Shown here: positions 35,004 to 46,385 of the stretch, piece after piece
Layout: the number at the start of each line of letters is the position of its first letter
Position numbering within the stretch: the first letter of the stretch is position 1
Program-made: the position numbers and the translations under genes
Assembly: GCF_030209475.1 (NCBI RefSeq)
Contig: NZ_JARVRW010000007.1
Coordinates: forward strand, 124,001 to 188,000
From: Microbacterium sp. lyk4-40-TSB-66
Lineage (GTDB): Bacteria; Actinomycetota; Actinomycetes; Actinomycetales; Microbacteriaceae
Direction of reading: 5' to 3'
DNA length: 64,000 nt
Notes under the pieces: model-generated
Database searches by the model: none
Told to the model about the DNA's origin: nothing
The model's input: only the letters and a program-made list of their open reading frames with translations

Positions 35004-35903
35004 ATGACCCGCACCATCGACACCTCCCGTTCCTCGAGCCGCACGCCCCGGCGCGGCCTGCGCGCCCTCGCGTTGGCCGCGGCCGCCGCACTGCCCCTGG
35101 CCCTGGGGGTCGCCACCGCACCTGCCGCGATGGCGGTTTCCACCGCCCCCAGCGGGTGGGCGCGCGTGGCCCACCTCTCGCCCGACACCAAGTCGGTCGA
35201 CGTGCAGCTCACGGCCCTGGCCGGCGGCGCCGTCGTCTACCAGCTCGACGACGTCGCCTACGGCGCAGTGAGCCCGTACATCCCGCTCGCGGAGGGGACC
35301 TACGTCGTCGCCATGGTGCCCTCCGATGCCGCCGACGACGCCGAACCCGTCGTGCGGCAATCCGTCGACGTTTCGCAAGGCGTGCCCGTCACCGTCGCAG
35401 CCTATGGACGCAATGCCGACCTGAAGACCGCCGTCTTCACCGACGACCTATCCGCGCCCGCGGCGGGCGATGCGCGCGTGCGGGTGGTCCAGGCCTCCAC
35501 CGTCGAACCCGTCGTCGACGTCGACACCGCGCAGGGGCGCGCGATCGCCCGATCCGTTCCCACCGGGTCGGCGACGGACTATGCCGAGGTCTCCGCCGGA
35601 TCGTGGGCCCTCGAACTGTCGGGTGCCGACGAGACGGCGTCCTCGACCGTGGACCTCCCCGCGGGGAGCGTTTCGACCCTCTTCGTCCTCGACGACGCCG
35701 CCGGCACCCTGATCGCGCAGGCGGTCACCGACTCCGCCACGCTCGCCGACATGCCCATCGGTGGCATCCACACCGGCGGAGGGGGCACGGCCGCGCAGCC
35801 CGTCCCCGCTGGGGGACCGCTGGCCGGAGCCGGTGCGCTGCTCATCGCCCTCGTCGCGGCGGTCGTCGTGCGGCGCCGCCGGGCGGCGAAGGGAACCGTG
35901 TGA
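35004..35903 (+). CDS. DUF4397 surface protein with C-terminal membrane anchor
   Basis: This 299-residue exported protein starts at the ATG at 35004 (AAAGGA 7 bases upstream) rather than the in-frame ATG at 34989. A long twin-Arg-like signal region (RTPRRGLRALALAAAAALPLALG) is followed by a DUF4397 domain (AHLSPDTKSVDVQLT..., two beta-repeat units near 55-225). A Gly/Pro linker, a hydrophobic helix and RRRRAAKGTV end the protein. This tail looks like a sortase sorting signal, but the usual LPxTG is missing; VPAGGPLAGAG occupies that place. It is cotranslated with the GH8-sortase gene (GTGA overlap) and is its most likely substrate or partner. Confidence 0.85.
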   Translation: MTRTIDTSRSSSRTPRRGLRALALAAAAALPLALGVATAPAAMAVSTAPSGWARVAHLSPDTKSVDVQLTALAGGAVVYQLDDVAYGAVSPYIPLAEGTYVVAMVPSDAADDAEPVVRQSVDVSQGVPVTVAAYGRNADLKTAVFTDDLSAPAAGDARVRVVQASTVEPVVDVDTAQGRAIARSVPTGSATDYAEVSAGSWALELSGADETASSTVDLPAGSVSTLFVLDDAAGTLIAQAVTDSATLADMPIGGIHTGGGGTAAQPVPAGGPLAGAGALLIALVAAVVVRRRRAAKGTV

Positions 35904-37528
35904 GCGGCACGCGCAGGCTTCTGGGCGTCGGCGCGGTCTCCGCGGCTGTCGGGATGGTCCTTACCGCGTGCGCGGCGCCGGCCGACGACGACACCGGAGT
36001 GCGCGAGCGGACGGTCGCGACGGCATCCACTTTCCTGGATGCCTACGTCGATGACGGTCGGGTCGTGCGCACCGACCAGGGCGGCGACACTGTCAGCGAG
36101 GGGCAGGCCTACGGTCTGCTCCTCGCGGTGGCCGCCGGCGACGAGGAGCGCTTCGACCGCATCTGGTCCTGGACTACCGAGAACCTCCAGCGCGACGACG
36201 GCCTGCTGTCGTGGCAATGGAAGGACGGGGCGGTGGTCGACGACCAGCCCGCCTCCGACGCCGACCTCGATGCGGCACGAGCGCTGGTGCTCGCCGCCGA
36301 CGCCTTCGACCGTGACGACCTGCGCGAGAAGGGTGTGGCGCTGGGCGAGGCACTGCTGGACGAGATGACGACCACCACCGCTCTGGGCCGGATCCTCCTC
36401 CCCGGTCCGTGGGCGACGTCCTCTCCCCACGCGTACAACCCCTCCTACGCCTCGCCGGCGGCGTACAGAGTGCTCGGGGAGGCGTCGGGCGATCCGCGCT
36501 GGGACGAGCTGACCGAGGGCAGCCGCGCCGCGACCGCCGCCCTGCTCGACGCCAACCCTCTGCCCACCAACTGGGCCACCGTCGCGGACGACGGGACGGT
36601 GGCGATCGCCGGATCGGCGAGTGGAGAGGGCGAACCTCGCTACGGATACGACGCCGTGCGCACCCCGATCCGTTTCGCCGAGTCGTGCGACCCCGCCGAC
36701 CGCGCGCTCGCCGGACGCATCGGCCCCGCACTCCCCGCCGACGAGACACTCCCCGCCGAACTCGACTCCGGTGGGGGCGCGGTGACCACGGATCAGCACG
36801 CCATCGCCTACGCCGCCCGCGCTGCGGCGCTCGCGGGTGCCGGACAGACCGACGCCGCGGCATCCGATCTCGGCCGCATGTCAGAGACCTCCTCGACCAC
36901 ACCGACCTATTACGGCGATGCCTGGAACGCCCTGGCGACCGCGATGCTCAGCGATGACGTGCTCGCGGGGTGTCCTCCGTTGACCGACGCCACGCCCGCG
37001 GCAGCAGGCTCGGCGTCTGACGCCGGCAGTGCGTCGACGGGAGCCGCCCCGGGCCTGCAGGATCCGGTCTCACCGACCTCACCGTCGACCGCGTCGCCCG
37101 TGCACATCTCCATCCCCGCCATCGGGGTCGACTCCGACCTCATCGGCCTCGACCGCGGCGCGGACGGCTGGATCGAGGCCCCGACCGATTTCGACGCCGT
37201 CGGCTGGTACGAGAAGGGTGTGCTTCCGGGCGCCGTGGGTCCGGCCGTCATCGCCGCTCACGTCGACTCCCCCACCGGGCCCGCCGTCTTCATCGATCTT
37301 CCCAAGCTGGTGTCCGGCGACACCGTGTCGATCGCCCGCAGCGACGGGACCACGGCGGACTTCGTCGTGACCGGCCTGCAGACGGTCGAGAAGGATACCT
37401 TCCCGACCGCGTCGATCTACGCCCCCGTGCCCACACCGGAACTGCGCATCGTCACTTGCGCCGGGGCGTGGGACCCGGCGACCGGGCACTACGTCGACAA
37501 CCTGGTGGTCACCGCCGTCGCGGCGTGA
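35900..37528 (+). CDS. Lipoprotein fusion of GH8 endoglucanase and class F-like sortase
   Basis: One uninterrupted 542-residue frame. The GTG start overlaps the DUF4397 stop. The N-terminus is a lipoprotein signal with lipobox LTAC (Cys24). Residues about 40-365 are a GH8 glucanase: SEGQAYGLLLAV holds the general acid Glu67, SDADLDAARALVLAADAF follows near 118, and YGYDAVRTPIRFAESCD near 250. BcsZ, which trims bacterial cellulose, is of this family. After a ~40-residue Ser/Ala/Pro linker, residues about 400-542 form a sortase: ISIPAIGVDSDLIGL, AAHVDSPTGPAVF (His454) and LRIVTCAGAWD (Cys520). The pattern is class F-like. No Arg is present in the +9 to +13 window after Cys, where the catalytic Arg usually lies. 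The fusion suggests coupled glycan trimming and surface attachment. Confidence 0.85.
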   Translation: MSGTRRLLGVGAVSAAVGMVLTACAAPADDDTGVRERTVATASTFLDAYVDDGRVVRTDQGGDTVSEGQAYGLLLAVAAGDEERFDRIWSWTTENLQRDDGLLSWQWKDGAVVDDQPASDADLDAARALVLAADAFDRDDLREKGVALGEALLDEMTTTTALGRILLPGPWATSSPHAYNPSYASPAAYRVLGEASGDPRWDELTEGSRAATAALLDANPLPTNWATVADDGTVAIAGSASGEGEPRYGYDAVRTPIRFAESCDPADRALAGRIGPALPADETLPAELDSGGGAVTTDQHAIAYAARAAALAGAGQTDAAASDLGRMSETSSTTPTYYGDAWNALATAMLSDDVLAGCPPLTDATPAAAGSASDAGSASTGAAPGLQDPVSPTSPSTASPVHISIPAIGVDSDLIGLDRGADGWIEAPTDFDAVGWYEKGVLPGAVGPAVIAAHVDSPTGPAVFIDLPKLVSGDTVSIARSDGTTADFVVTGLQTVEKDTFPTASIYAPVPTPELRIVTCAGAWDPATGHYVDNLVVTAVAA

Positions 37529-37552
37529 ACGGCGGGTGCCGCGAGGAGCGCG

Positions 37553-38863
37553 TCAGCCGACGGGCGTCGCCGCAGCGGCGACCTCGTCTTCTTCGGTGGC
37601 GACGAGCTGGCCGCACGCCCCGTCGATCTCTTTCCCGCGCGTGTCGCGGAGGGTCGTGGGGATGCCGGCGTCGTTGAGCCGGCGCACGAACTCGTTCTGC
37701 ACGGGCACCTCGGATGCCGTCCAGATCGATCCCGGAGTCGGGTTCAGCGGGATCGGGTTCACGTGCACCCAACCGCGGCCGCGGGCGTTGAGCTTCTCGG
37801 CGAGGAGGTCGGCACGCCAGGCATGGTCGTTCATGTCCTTGATCAGGGCGTATTCGATCGAGACGCGGCGACCGGTCTTGTCGAAGTAGTTGCGCGCGGC
37901 ATCCAATGCCTCATCGACCTTCCAGCGGGAGTTCACCGGGATGAGCTCGTCGCGCAGGTGGTCGTCGGGCGCGTGCAGCGACAGCGCGAAGGTGACCGGG
38001 ATGTCTTCGTCGGCGAGCTTGCGGATCGCGGGGACGAGTCCCACGGTCGACACCGTGATGCCGCGGGCGCTCATGCCGAGCCCGTGGTCCTTGTCGACCA
38101 TGACGCGCACGGCCTGCATGACCCGCGCGTAGTTGGCGAGCGGCTCGCCCATGCCCATGAACACGATGTTGCTCACGCGGTCGAGCGAGTGGTCGGAGCT
38201 CTTCTTCCCGCCGAGGCCCCCGGCGGCGATGAGGGCGTTGGCGCGCACGATCTGCTCGATGATCTCGCCCGCCGACATGTTGCGGGTCAGCCCCGCCTGG
38301 CCGGTGGCGCAGAACGGGCAGTTCATTCCGCACCCCGCCTGCGACGACACGCACAGCGTGATGCGGCCGGGGTAACGCATCAGAACCGACTCGACCAGGG
38401 CGCCGTCGTGCAGCTTCCAGAGGAACTTGATCGTGTCGCCGCGGTCGGTCTCGAGCCGACGCACCTCGGTGAGCAGCGGGGGCAGGAGCCCCGCGACGAG
38501 TTCTTCGCGACCGGATGCCGGGAGGTCGGTCATCGCGGCGGGGTCGGAGGTGTAGTGCGTGAAGTAGTGCTTCTCGAGCTGCTTCGCCCGGAAGCCGGGG
38601 AGGCCGAGCTCCTTCAGCTTCGCGATCCGCTCGTCGTGCGTGAGGTCGGCGAGGTGGACGGGCGGCTTTCCGCGCTTGGGGCTGGCGAACTGCAGCAGGG
38701 GGCGACCGGTCTCGTCCTTCGCCTGCTGCCAGCCTTCGGTCTTCGGCCGCACCTGACGGGTGCCGGACGCGGGGCGCGTCTCGCGGATGCCGGTGTCGGC
38801 AGGGGCCCCCGCGGGGCGCGCCTGCCGGGGCGTAGTGGAGCGCACGGGGGGCTGTTCGGTCAT
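37553..38863 (-). CDS. rlmN: 23S rRNA (adenine-2503-C2)-methyltransferase RlmN
   Basis: The 436-residue radical-SAM enzyme has [11 protein letters not shown] (the CX3CX2C cluster motif, near 185), [10 protein letters not shown], the SAM-binding ISTVG-like segment TVSTVGLVP and a C-terminal catalytic Cys in IDGACGQL. It methylates A2503 of 23S rRNA (and A37 of some tRNAs). A ~70-residue N-terminal extension rich in Thr/Arg/Pro is longer than in most relatives. The ATG at 38863 has no RBS; a TACCCT box 6 bases before it implies a leaderless mRNA. Confidence 0.95.
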   Translation of the reverse strand: MTEQPPVRSTTPRQARPAGAPADTGIRETRPASGTRQVRPKTEGWQQAKDETGRPLLQFASPKRGKPPVHLADLTHDERIAKLKELGLPGFRAKQLEKHYFTHYTSDPAAMTDLPASGREELVAGLLPPLLTEVRRLETDRGDTIKFLWKLHDGALVESVLMRYPGRITLCVSSQAGCGMNCPFCATGQAGLTRNMSAGEIIEQIVRANALIAAGGLGGKKSSDHSLDRVSNIVFMGMGEPLANYARVMQAVRVMVDKDHGLGMSARGITVSTVGLVPAIRKLADEDIPVTFALSLHAPDDHLRDELIPVNSRWKVDEALDAARNYFDKTGRRVSIEYALIKDMNDHAWRADLLAEKLNARGRGWVHVNPIPLNPTPGSIWTASEVPVQNEFVRRLNDAGIPTTLRDTRGKEIDGACGQLVATEEDEVAAAATPVG

Positions 38864-38869
38864 GTTTCC

Positions 38870-38875
38870 AGGGTA
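38870..38875 (-). promoter_or_regulatory. -10 box of leaderless rlmN
   Basis: GTACCCT on the minus strand, then 6 bases, then ATG; the same arrangement as the DUF4407 promoter. Confidence 0.55.
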
Positions 38876-38914
38876 CCGGGGCGTGCCTGCGCCGCGCCTG
38901 GGCGCTGCGCCGAC

Positions 38915-38977
38915 CCGTGAGTCGCCGGGAATCGTCTCCTCGGGGCGGGCCAGGCGGCGAATCCCACCGACTCGCAC
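38915..38977. repeat. GTGAGTCGCCG family palindrome, degenerate copy 3
   Basis: The left arm CGTGAGTCGCCG is intact. The right side only loosely matches (GGCGGCGAAT... CCGACTCGCAC). It lies between the divergent rlmN and antiterminator genes. Confidence 0.45.
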
Positions 38978-38993
38978 CCCAGGTCACCAGCCC

Positions 38994-38999
38994 TAAACT
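38994..38999 (+). promoter_or_regulatory. -10 box of leaderless antiterminator gene
   Basis: TAAACT lies 7 bases before the ATG at 39007. No RBS is present. Confidence 0.6.
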
Positions 39000-39006
39000 G
39001 CATCCC

Positions 39007-39915
39007 ATGCCCGGTGCCGGTGACGCCTCCATCCCGCCCGGCGGCGTGCAGCGACTGCTGAACAACAACGTCGTCGTGGCGGTCGACGCCGACGGCCGCG
39101 AGCGCGTGCTGATGGGCCGGGGCATCGGCTTCCAGCTCAAGCACGAGGGGCGCGTCGACCCCGCGAAGGTCGAGAAGACGTTCGTGCTCGATAAGGCCAC
39201 CGACACCGCGCACGCGCGGAAGCTGCTGACCGACGCACCCTATGCGCTGGTGCAGGCGGTGCTCCACGCCGTCGACGAGGCGGAGCGCGAGCTCGGCCGC
39301 GATCTGGGTCGGCGCCTTCCGCTCGCCGTCATCGATCACGTGAACTACGTCATCGAGCGCCTCGACCAGGGCATCCGCATCCCCGGTACGTCGATGCCGG
39401 AACTCCGCATCCTGCACCCCGACGAGTCGCGCGCGGCGGAGCACATGGCGGCCTCGATCGCGGCATCCCTCGATCGCGAGCTTCCCCCCGAAGAGGGGGT
39501 GTTCCTCACGATGCACCTGCTCAACGCCACGCGTGACGAGCCCAACGGCACGGCGGCGCTGCTGTTCCGGCGCGTACAGCACGTCGTGCGCACCGTCGAG
39601 ACGGGCCTCGGCGTCACGCTCGACACCGACGGTCCCGACTACGCGCGGTTCATCCTGCACGTGCGCTTCCTGCTGCAACGTCTCGTGAATCGCGCGATGC
39701 TCACCAGCGGCGACTCGTCGTTCTTCGACTTCGCGAAGCACCGCTACCCGCGATCCTTCGGCATCGCCGAGGCGGTGAAGGCCTACGTGCTCGCGGCGAC
39801 CGGGTCGACCCTCACCGACGAAGAGGTGCTCTACCTCACGGTGCACGTCGAGCGATTGGCGACGAGCCTCGGTCGCGCAGAAACTTCTGGCGGACCCGAC
39901 GCACCGGTGCTATAG
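39007..39915 (+). CDS. BglG/LicT-type transcriptional antiterminator
   Basis: This 302-residue protein has an N-terminal RNA-binding CAT domain (VQRLLNNNVVVAVDADGRERVLMGRGIGFQ, residues 13-42, including the family NNNVV and GRGIGF) and two PTS-regulated PRD domains (about 75-175 and 180-290). The conserved histidines are in DHVNYVIER and MHLLN of PRD1 and LHVRFLLQRL and VHVERL of PRD2. It binds the RAT RNA directly downstream and prevents termination when beta-glucosides are present. It controls the EIIBCA-GH1-HAD genes that follow. Confidence 0.94.
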   Translation: MPGAGDASIPPGGVQRLLNNNVVVAVDADGRERVLMGRGIGFQLKHEGRVDPAKVEKTFVLDKATDTAHARKLLTDAPYALVQAVLHAVDEAERELGRDLGRRLPLAVIDHVNYVIERLDQGIRIPGTSMPELRILHPDESRAAEHMAASIAASLDRELPPEEGVFLTMHLLNATRDEPNGTAALLFRRVQHVVRTVETGLGVTLDTDGPDYARFILHVRFLLQRLVNRAMLTSGDSSFFDFAKHRYPRSFGIAEAVKAYVLAATGSTLTDEEVLYLTVHVERLATSLGRAETSGGPDAPVL

Positions 39916-39916
39916 T
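39911..39916 (+). promoter_or_regulatory. Probable -10 box upstream of the RAT leader
   Basis: TATAGT overlaps the last codon and stop codon of the antiterminator gene, about 35 bases before the RAT sequence. No convincing -35 is seen. Readthrough from the antiterminator gene would also produce the leader. Confidence 0.4.
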
Positions 39917-39950
39917 CGCGGACGCAGGTTCACACCTGCCGACGATTTCC

Positions 39951-39980
39951 GGATTGTTACCGCGCGAGCGGGCAAGACCT
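39951..39980 (+). promoter_or_regulatory. RAT (ribonucleic antiterminator) site
   Basis: The 30-base segment starts GGATTGTTAC and ends GGGCAAGACCT, closely matching the bgl/lic RAT consensus (GGATTGTTACTG...GGCAAAACCT, from memory). Its 3' end is shared with the terminator stem, so RAT folding and termination are mutually exclusive. Confidence 0.9.
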
Positions 39981-40026
39981 GAATCCACATCGCTGACGAG
40001 CGATGAACGGATTCGGGTCTTTTTTA
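39975..40026 (+). terminator. Rho-independent terminator controlled by the RAT site
   Basis: AGACCTGAATCC pairs with GGATTCGGGTCT and is followed by a T-run (TTTTTTATT). An inner ATCGCT / AGCGAT hairpin lies in the loop. It precedes the EIIBCA gene by about 80 bases. Confidence 0.93.
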
Positions 40027-40106
40027 TTGCCCGAAAACACTCCCCGGTCGTCGCCACAGAACATTCGACAGGCCGCATCGATGCGGCGAAAGGCAGGCGG
40101 ATTCCG

Positions 40107-43401
<3,295 letters not shown>

Positions 43402-43413
43402 CCCCCGTCCGGT

Positions 43414-43444
43414 TCGGCCCCGAGTCCTCCGGGCTCGGGGCCGA
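43414..43444 (+). terminator. Strong hairpin between GH1 and HAD genes
   Basis: TCGGCCCCGAG (43414-43424) pairs perfectly with CTCGGGGCCGA (43434-43444), followed by CCCTTT. It ends just before the RBS of the next gene, so it could reduce HAD expression relative to GH1. Confidence 0.7.
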
Positions 43445-43459
43445 CCCTTTGGAGTGCAC

Positions 43460-44305
43460 ATGACCCGCATCGCCTTCCTCGACGTCGACGGCACGATCCT
43501 CGAGCACGGCTCGGTGATCGCGCCCTCCACGGTCGAGGCCATCCGTCAGGCCCGCGCGAACGGCCACCTCGTGTGGCTGTGCACGGGCCGCGCCGAGGCC
43601 GACATCCACCCCGACGTCACGGCCATCGGCTTCGACGGCGCCATCTCCAACGGCGGCGCGTACGCCACGCGCGGGGGCGAGACCCTCATCGAGCGGCCCC
43701 TTCCGCGCGCCGACGTCGAGGCCCTCGAAGGTTACTTCGGAGCCCACGGCATCCACTACTTCCTGCAGACGCACGACGCCGTCTACGCCTCGCCCGGCAT
43801 GGCCGAGACGATGGAGGAGTTCCTGCGCTCGCGCCACGCCCAGCGCGCCGAGGAGCTGGAAGCCCTCGGGCTCCCCTCCGACATCGACCACCGCCAGCGC
43901 GATCTGCGGGCCGTGGCCGAGGTCGACCGCGATCGCGTCGCGAAGGCGGTGTTCGTCAGCTCCTCCCCCGACACCGTGGCCCACGCCGCGGCCGAGCTCG
44001 GCGACGGATTCCACGTCATCCCCGGATCGATGCCCCTGCCCGGCGGCTCGAACGGCGAGATCGGACAGGCCGGCGTGACCAAGGGTTCGGCCATCACCGA
44101 GGTGCTCGACGTGCTCGGGCTCTCGGCGACGGATGCCATCGGCATGGGCGACAGCTGGAACGACGTCGAGATGTTCGAGGTCGTCGGCACCCCCGTGGCG
44201 ATGGGCAACGCCGAACCCGAGCTGCAGCGCCTCGCCGGCCGCGTGACCACCGCGGTGCTGGAGGACGGCGTGCACAACGCGTTCGCGGAGCTGGGTCTGA
44301 TCTGA
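43460..44305 (+). CDS. Cof-type HAD-IIB sugar phosphatase
   Basis: The 281-residue phosphatase has motif I FLDVDGTIL (residues 6-14), motif II LCTGRAEADI, Lys in the AGVTKGSAI segment (motif III) and motif IV GMGDSWNDVEMFEVVG. I prefer the ATG at 43460, 5 bases after GGAG, over the GTG two codons earlier. As last gene of the beta-glucoside operon it may dephosphorylate excess sugar phosphate. Confidence 0.92.
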   Translation: MTRIAFLDVDGTILEHGSVIAPSTVEAIRQARANGHLVWLCTGRAEADIHPDVTAIGFDGAISNGGAYATRGGETLIERPLPRADVEALEGYFGAHGIHYFLQTHDAVYASPGMAETMEEFLRSRHAQRAEELEALGLPSDIDHRQRDLRAVAEVDRDRVAKAVFVSSSPDTVAHAAAELGDGFHVIPGSMPLPGGSNGEIGQAGVTKGSAITEVLDVLGLSATDAIGMGDSWNDVEMFEVVGTPVAMGNAEPELQRLAGRVTTAVLEDGVHNAFAELGLI

Positions 44306-44321
44306 CGCCGGCCGGGGGGCC

Positions 44322-44470
44322 GTGCGCGTCGGCGGCCCGTGCGGATCGCGCGCCCGTGCGCGTTGGGCGCCCGTGCGCGTTGGGCGCCCGTGCGCGTGGG
44401 CGCTCACGCGCGTCGGGCGCCGATGCGCGTACCGCGCGCGTGCGTGTTGGGTGCCCGTGCGCGTCCGGGC
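44322..44470. repeat. 17-bp GCGCGTTGGGCGCCCGT tandem repeat tract
   Basis: Copies of GTGCGCGTTGGGCGCCC, three almost exact near 44350-44405 and several degenerate ones, fill the space after the HAD gene. I see no coding signal in this 273-base gap. Confidence 0.6.
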
Positions 44471-44482
44471 CCCGCAGAGTCA

Positions 44483-44551
44483 CGCATAAACGCGATCCGT
44501 GCGCATAAACGCGGTGGCAGCGTGTTTCTCGACACCGATGGCGTTTATGCG
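44483..44551. repeat. CGCATAAAC family nested palindrome, copy 1
   Basis: The outer arms are CGCATAAACGC and GCGTTTATGCG. An inner GCATAAACGCG is paired loosely with CGTGTTTCTCG. The same design appears three times at 52780-53200. It lies between the convergent HAD and GntR genes. Confidence 0.7.
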
Positions 44552-44578
44552 CGCCGAGGCGGCGACCGTGTCGGTGAC

Positions 44579-45280
44579 TCAGGCGTCGGCGACGACCTGG
44601 CGCGCTCGGCGTCGACGTACCGGCCGCTCCACCGGCGGAAGGCGCTCGGTCAGGCCGGGCATCGACTCCACGCGGGCCCGCTCGACATGGGCGGCGGCGA
44701 GGGTCTGCGCCAACGAGACGTGCCCTCCCACGATCGCCTCCACCATCTCGGCGTGCTCGTCCCACCGACCGACGGTGTCGCGTTCGGGCGTCAGCCGGAA
44801 GAGCCATCGCGTGCGCCCCGTGAGCAGACCGCTCATCCGCGAGAGCAGCGTGTGACCGGCGAGGGCGAAAATCTCGTCGTGCAGATCGGAGTTGCGCGAC
44901 GACGCCGACGCGGAGGCGACCGAGGCGACGTGCGCCACATCCAGCGCGGCCCGGAGCGCTGCGGTGTCGGCTCCCGCGGCGGCGCGCTCCGCGGCGAGCG
45001 CCGCGGCGTAGGGCTCGAGGTGCATTCGCATGTCGAACAGCTCCCTGGCGTCATCGACCGTGAAGCGGTGCACGACGGCCGCACGCCGATGTGCCGACGA
45101 CACGAACCCCTCCGCCTCGAGCACGTGCAGCGCCTCCCTGACGGGGACGCGGGAGACGCCGAGCTCCTCGGCGATGTCGCGCTCGCCGAGCCGATGCCCC
45201 ATGTCGATCTCACCGGTGATGATGCGTTCGCGCAGGATGTGCGCGATGCGCCGGCCGGTCGCGTCGATGTCGTCGTCCAC
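44579..45280 (-). CDS. GntR-family regulator with FCD domain
   Basis: This 233-residue regulator has the GntR winged helix (GHRLGERDIAEELGVSRVPVREALHVLEAEGFV, residues about 28-60) and an FCD domain with its metal-binding residues (Asp in ELFDMRMHLEP, His in DLHDEIFALAG, His in EHAEMVEAI and HVERAR). A GTG at 45280 is taken as start; GGAGG lies only one base upstream, so the exact start is uncertain. It is divergent from the peptide-type ABC operon and probably binds the three TTGGTNNNCC sites in between. Confidence 0.85.
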   Translation of the reverse strand: MDDDIDATGRRIAHILRERIITGEIDMGHRLGERDIAEELGVSRVPVREALHVLEAEGFVSSAHRRAAVVHRFTVDDARELFDMRMHLEPYAAALAAERAAAGADTAALRAALDVAHVASVASASASSRNSDLHDEIFALAGHTLLSRMSGLLTGRTRWLFRLTPERDTVGRWDEHAEMVEAIVGGHVSLAQTLAAAHVERARVESMPGLTERLPPVERPVRRRRARQVVADA

Positions 45281-45322
45281 GCCTCCATCCTGACAGGGCG
45301 GGACGTGAGCGAGAAACCGCCG

Positions 45323-45442
45323 TTTGGTATTCCAAATACTGCTCTTTTGACCCTCAGATGCTTCTAAGGGTCTTTTTGGTACTCCAAAGTGACGCTCGCG
45401 TAAGAATCACATTGCGTGTTCGTTACATCGACTTGGTATACC
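45323..45442. promoter_or_regulatory. Three TTTGG-N4-CCAAA type operators
   Basis: Perfect palindromes TTTGGTATTCCAAA (45323-45336) and TTTGGTACTCCAAA (45375-45388) and a half-preserved TTGGTATACC (45433-45442) lie 52 and about 58 bases apart, close to whole helical turns. The third overlaps the -35 region of the ABC operon. They are the likely binding sites of the divergent GntR/FCD protein. Confidence 0.82.
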
Positions 45443-45460
45443 CGTTGCGCGCCGTAGCGT
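45433..45460 (+). promoter_or_regulatory. Promoter of the leaderless ABC importer operon
   Basis: TTGGTA (45433-45438), a 16-base spacer and TAGCGT (45455-45460); 7 bases later comes the GTG start at 45468. Operator 3 covers the -35. Confidence 0.65.
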
Positions 45461-45467
45461 CGCCTCC

Positions 45468-46385
45468 GTGCTCGCCTTCCTCCTCCGCCGCCTCGCCCTG
45501 GCCGGCGCCACGGTCTTCCTCGTGGTCACGATCGGCTTCGTCCTCGGCCGCCTCACCGGCGCCCCCGGCGCACTCCTCCTCCCCGACAACGCCAGCAGCG
45601 CCGACGTGGACGCGCTCAACGCCAGCCTCGGTTTCGACCGCCCGGTCCTCGTGCAGTACCTCGACTTCCTCCGCGGGGTCGTCGTCGGCGACCTCGGCGA
45701 CTCCTACCGCCTGCACGAGTCCGCGCTCGGCCTCGTCTGGGAGCGACTCCCCGCCACGGTCGAACTCGCCTTCTGGGCGTTCCTCGCCGGCTTCGCCCTC
45801 GCGCTGATGGCAGCCGTGGTCATCCACCTCAGCGGCAGCCGGATCCTCCGCGCGATCGTCGGCTGGCTCGGCGCCACGCGGCAGGCGGTCCCCGACTTCT
45901 TCTTCGCCCTGCTGCTCGTGCTGATCTTCTCCGTCTCGCTCGGACTCCTGCCGTCGCTGGGCCGCACGAGTCCCGCGAGCCTCGTGCTCCCGGTCGTGAC
46001 CCTGGCCACCGGCCAGTTCGTGATGTACCTCCGCCTGCTCGACGCCGCGCTGAGCGACCAGGCCGAGCAGGACTACGTGCGCACGGCCTTCGCCATCGGC
46101 CAGTCCCGACCGACCATCCTGTTCACCCAGATGCTCCCCAACGCCCTTCCACCGGTGCTGGGGATGGCCGGCCTGAACCTCGGTGGCCTGCTGGGCGGCA
46201 CGGTCGTGGTCGAGGTGGTGTTCGCCTGGCCCGGACTCGGAAGCCTGCTGACCGCCGCCGTGAGCCAGCGAGACTTCCCGATCGTCCAAGCGGGGCTCCT
46301 GTTCGTCGCCGTCGCCTTCGTCGTCGTCAACACCCTCGTCGACCTGCTCGTCGCCCGCATCGACCCCCGAACGGCCACCTCATGA
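45468..46385 (+). CDS. Peptide/nickel-type ABC importer permease 1 (DppB-like)
   Basis: The 305-residue permease has six helices and the DppB/OppB layout: N-terminal FLLRRLALAGATVFLVVTIGFVLGRL, a periplasmic loop with LGFDRPVLVQYLDFLRGVVVGDLGDS, and the EAA-type loop YVRTAFAIGQSRPTILFTQMLPNALPPV (near 205-232). It starts with GTG and seems leaderless. It is first in an operon of permease, permease, double ATPase, binding protein, amidohydrolase and OCD-like enzyme. Confidence 0.92.
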   Translation: MLAFLLRRLALAGATVFLVVTIGFVLGRLTGAPGALLLPDNASSADVDALNASLGFDRPVLVQYLDFLRGVVVGDLGDSYRLHESALGLVWERLPATVELAFWAFLAGFALALMAAVVIHLSGSRILRAIVGWLGATRQAVPDFFFALLLVLIFSVSLGLLPSLGRTSPASLVLPVVTLATGQFVMYLRLLDAALSDQAEQDYVRTAFAIGQSRPTILFTQMLPNALPPVLGMAGLNLGGLLGGTVVVEVVFAWPGLGSLLTAAVSQRDFPIVQAGLLFVAVAFVVVNTLVDLLVARIDPRTATS

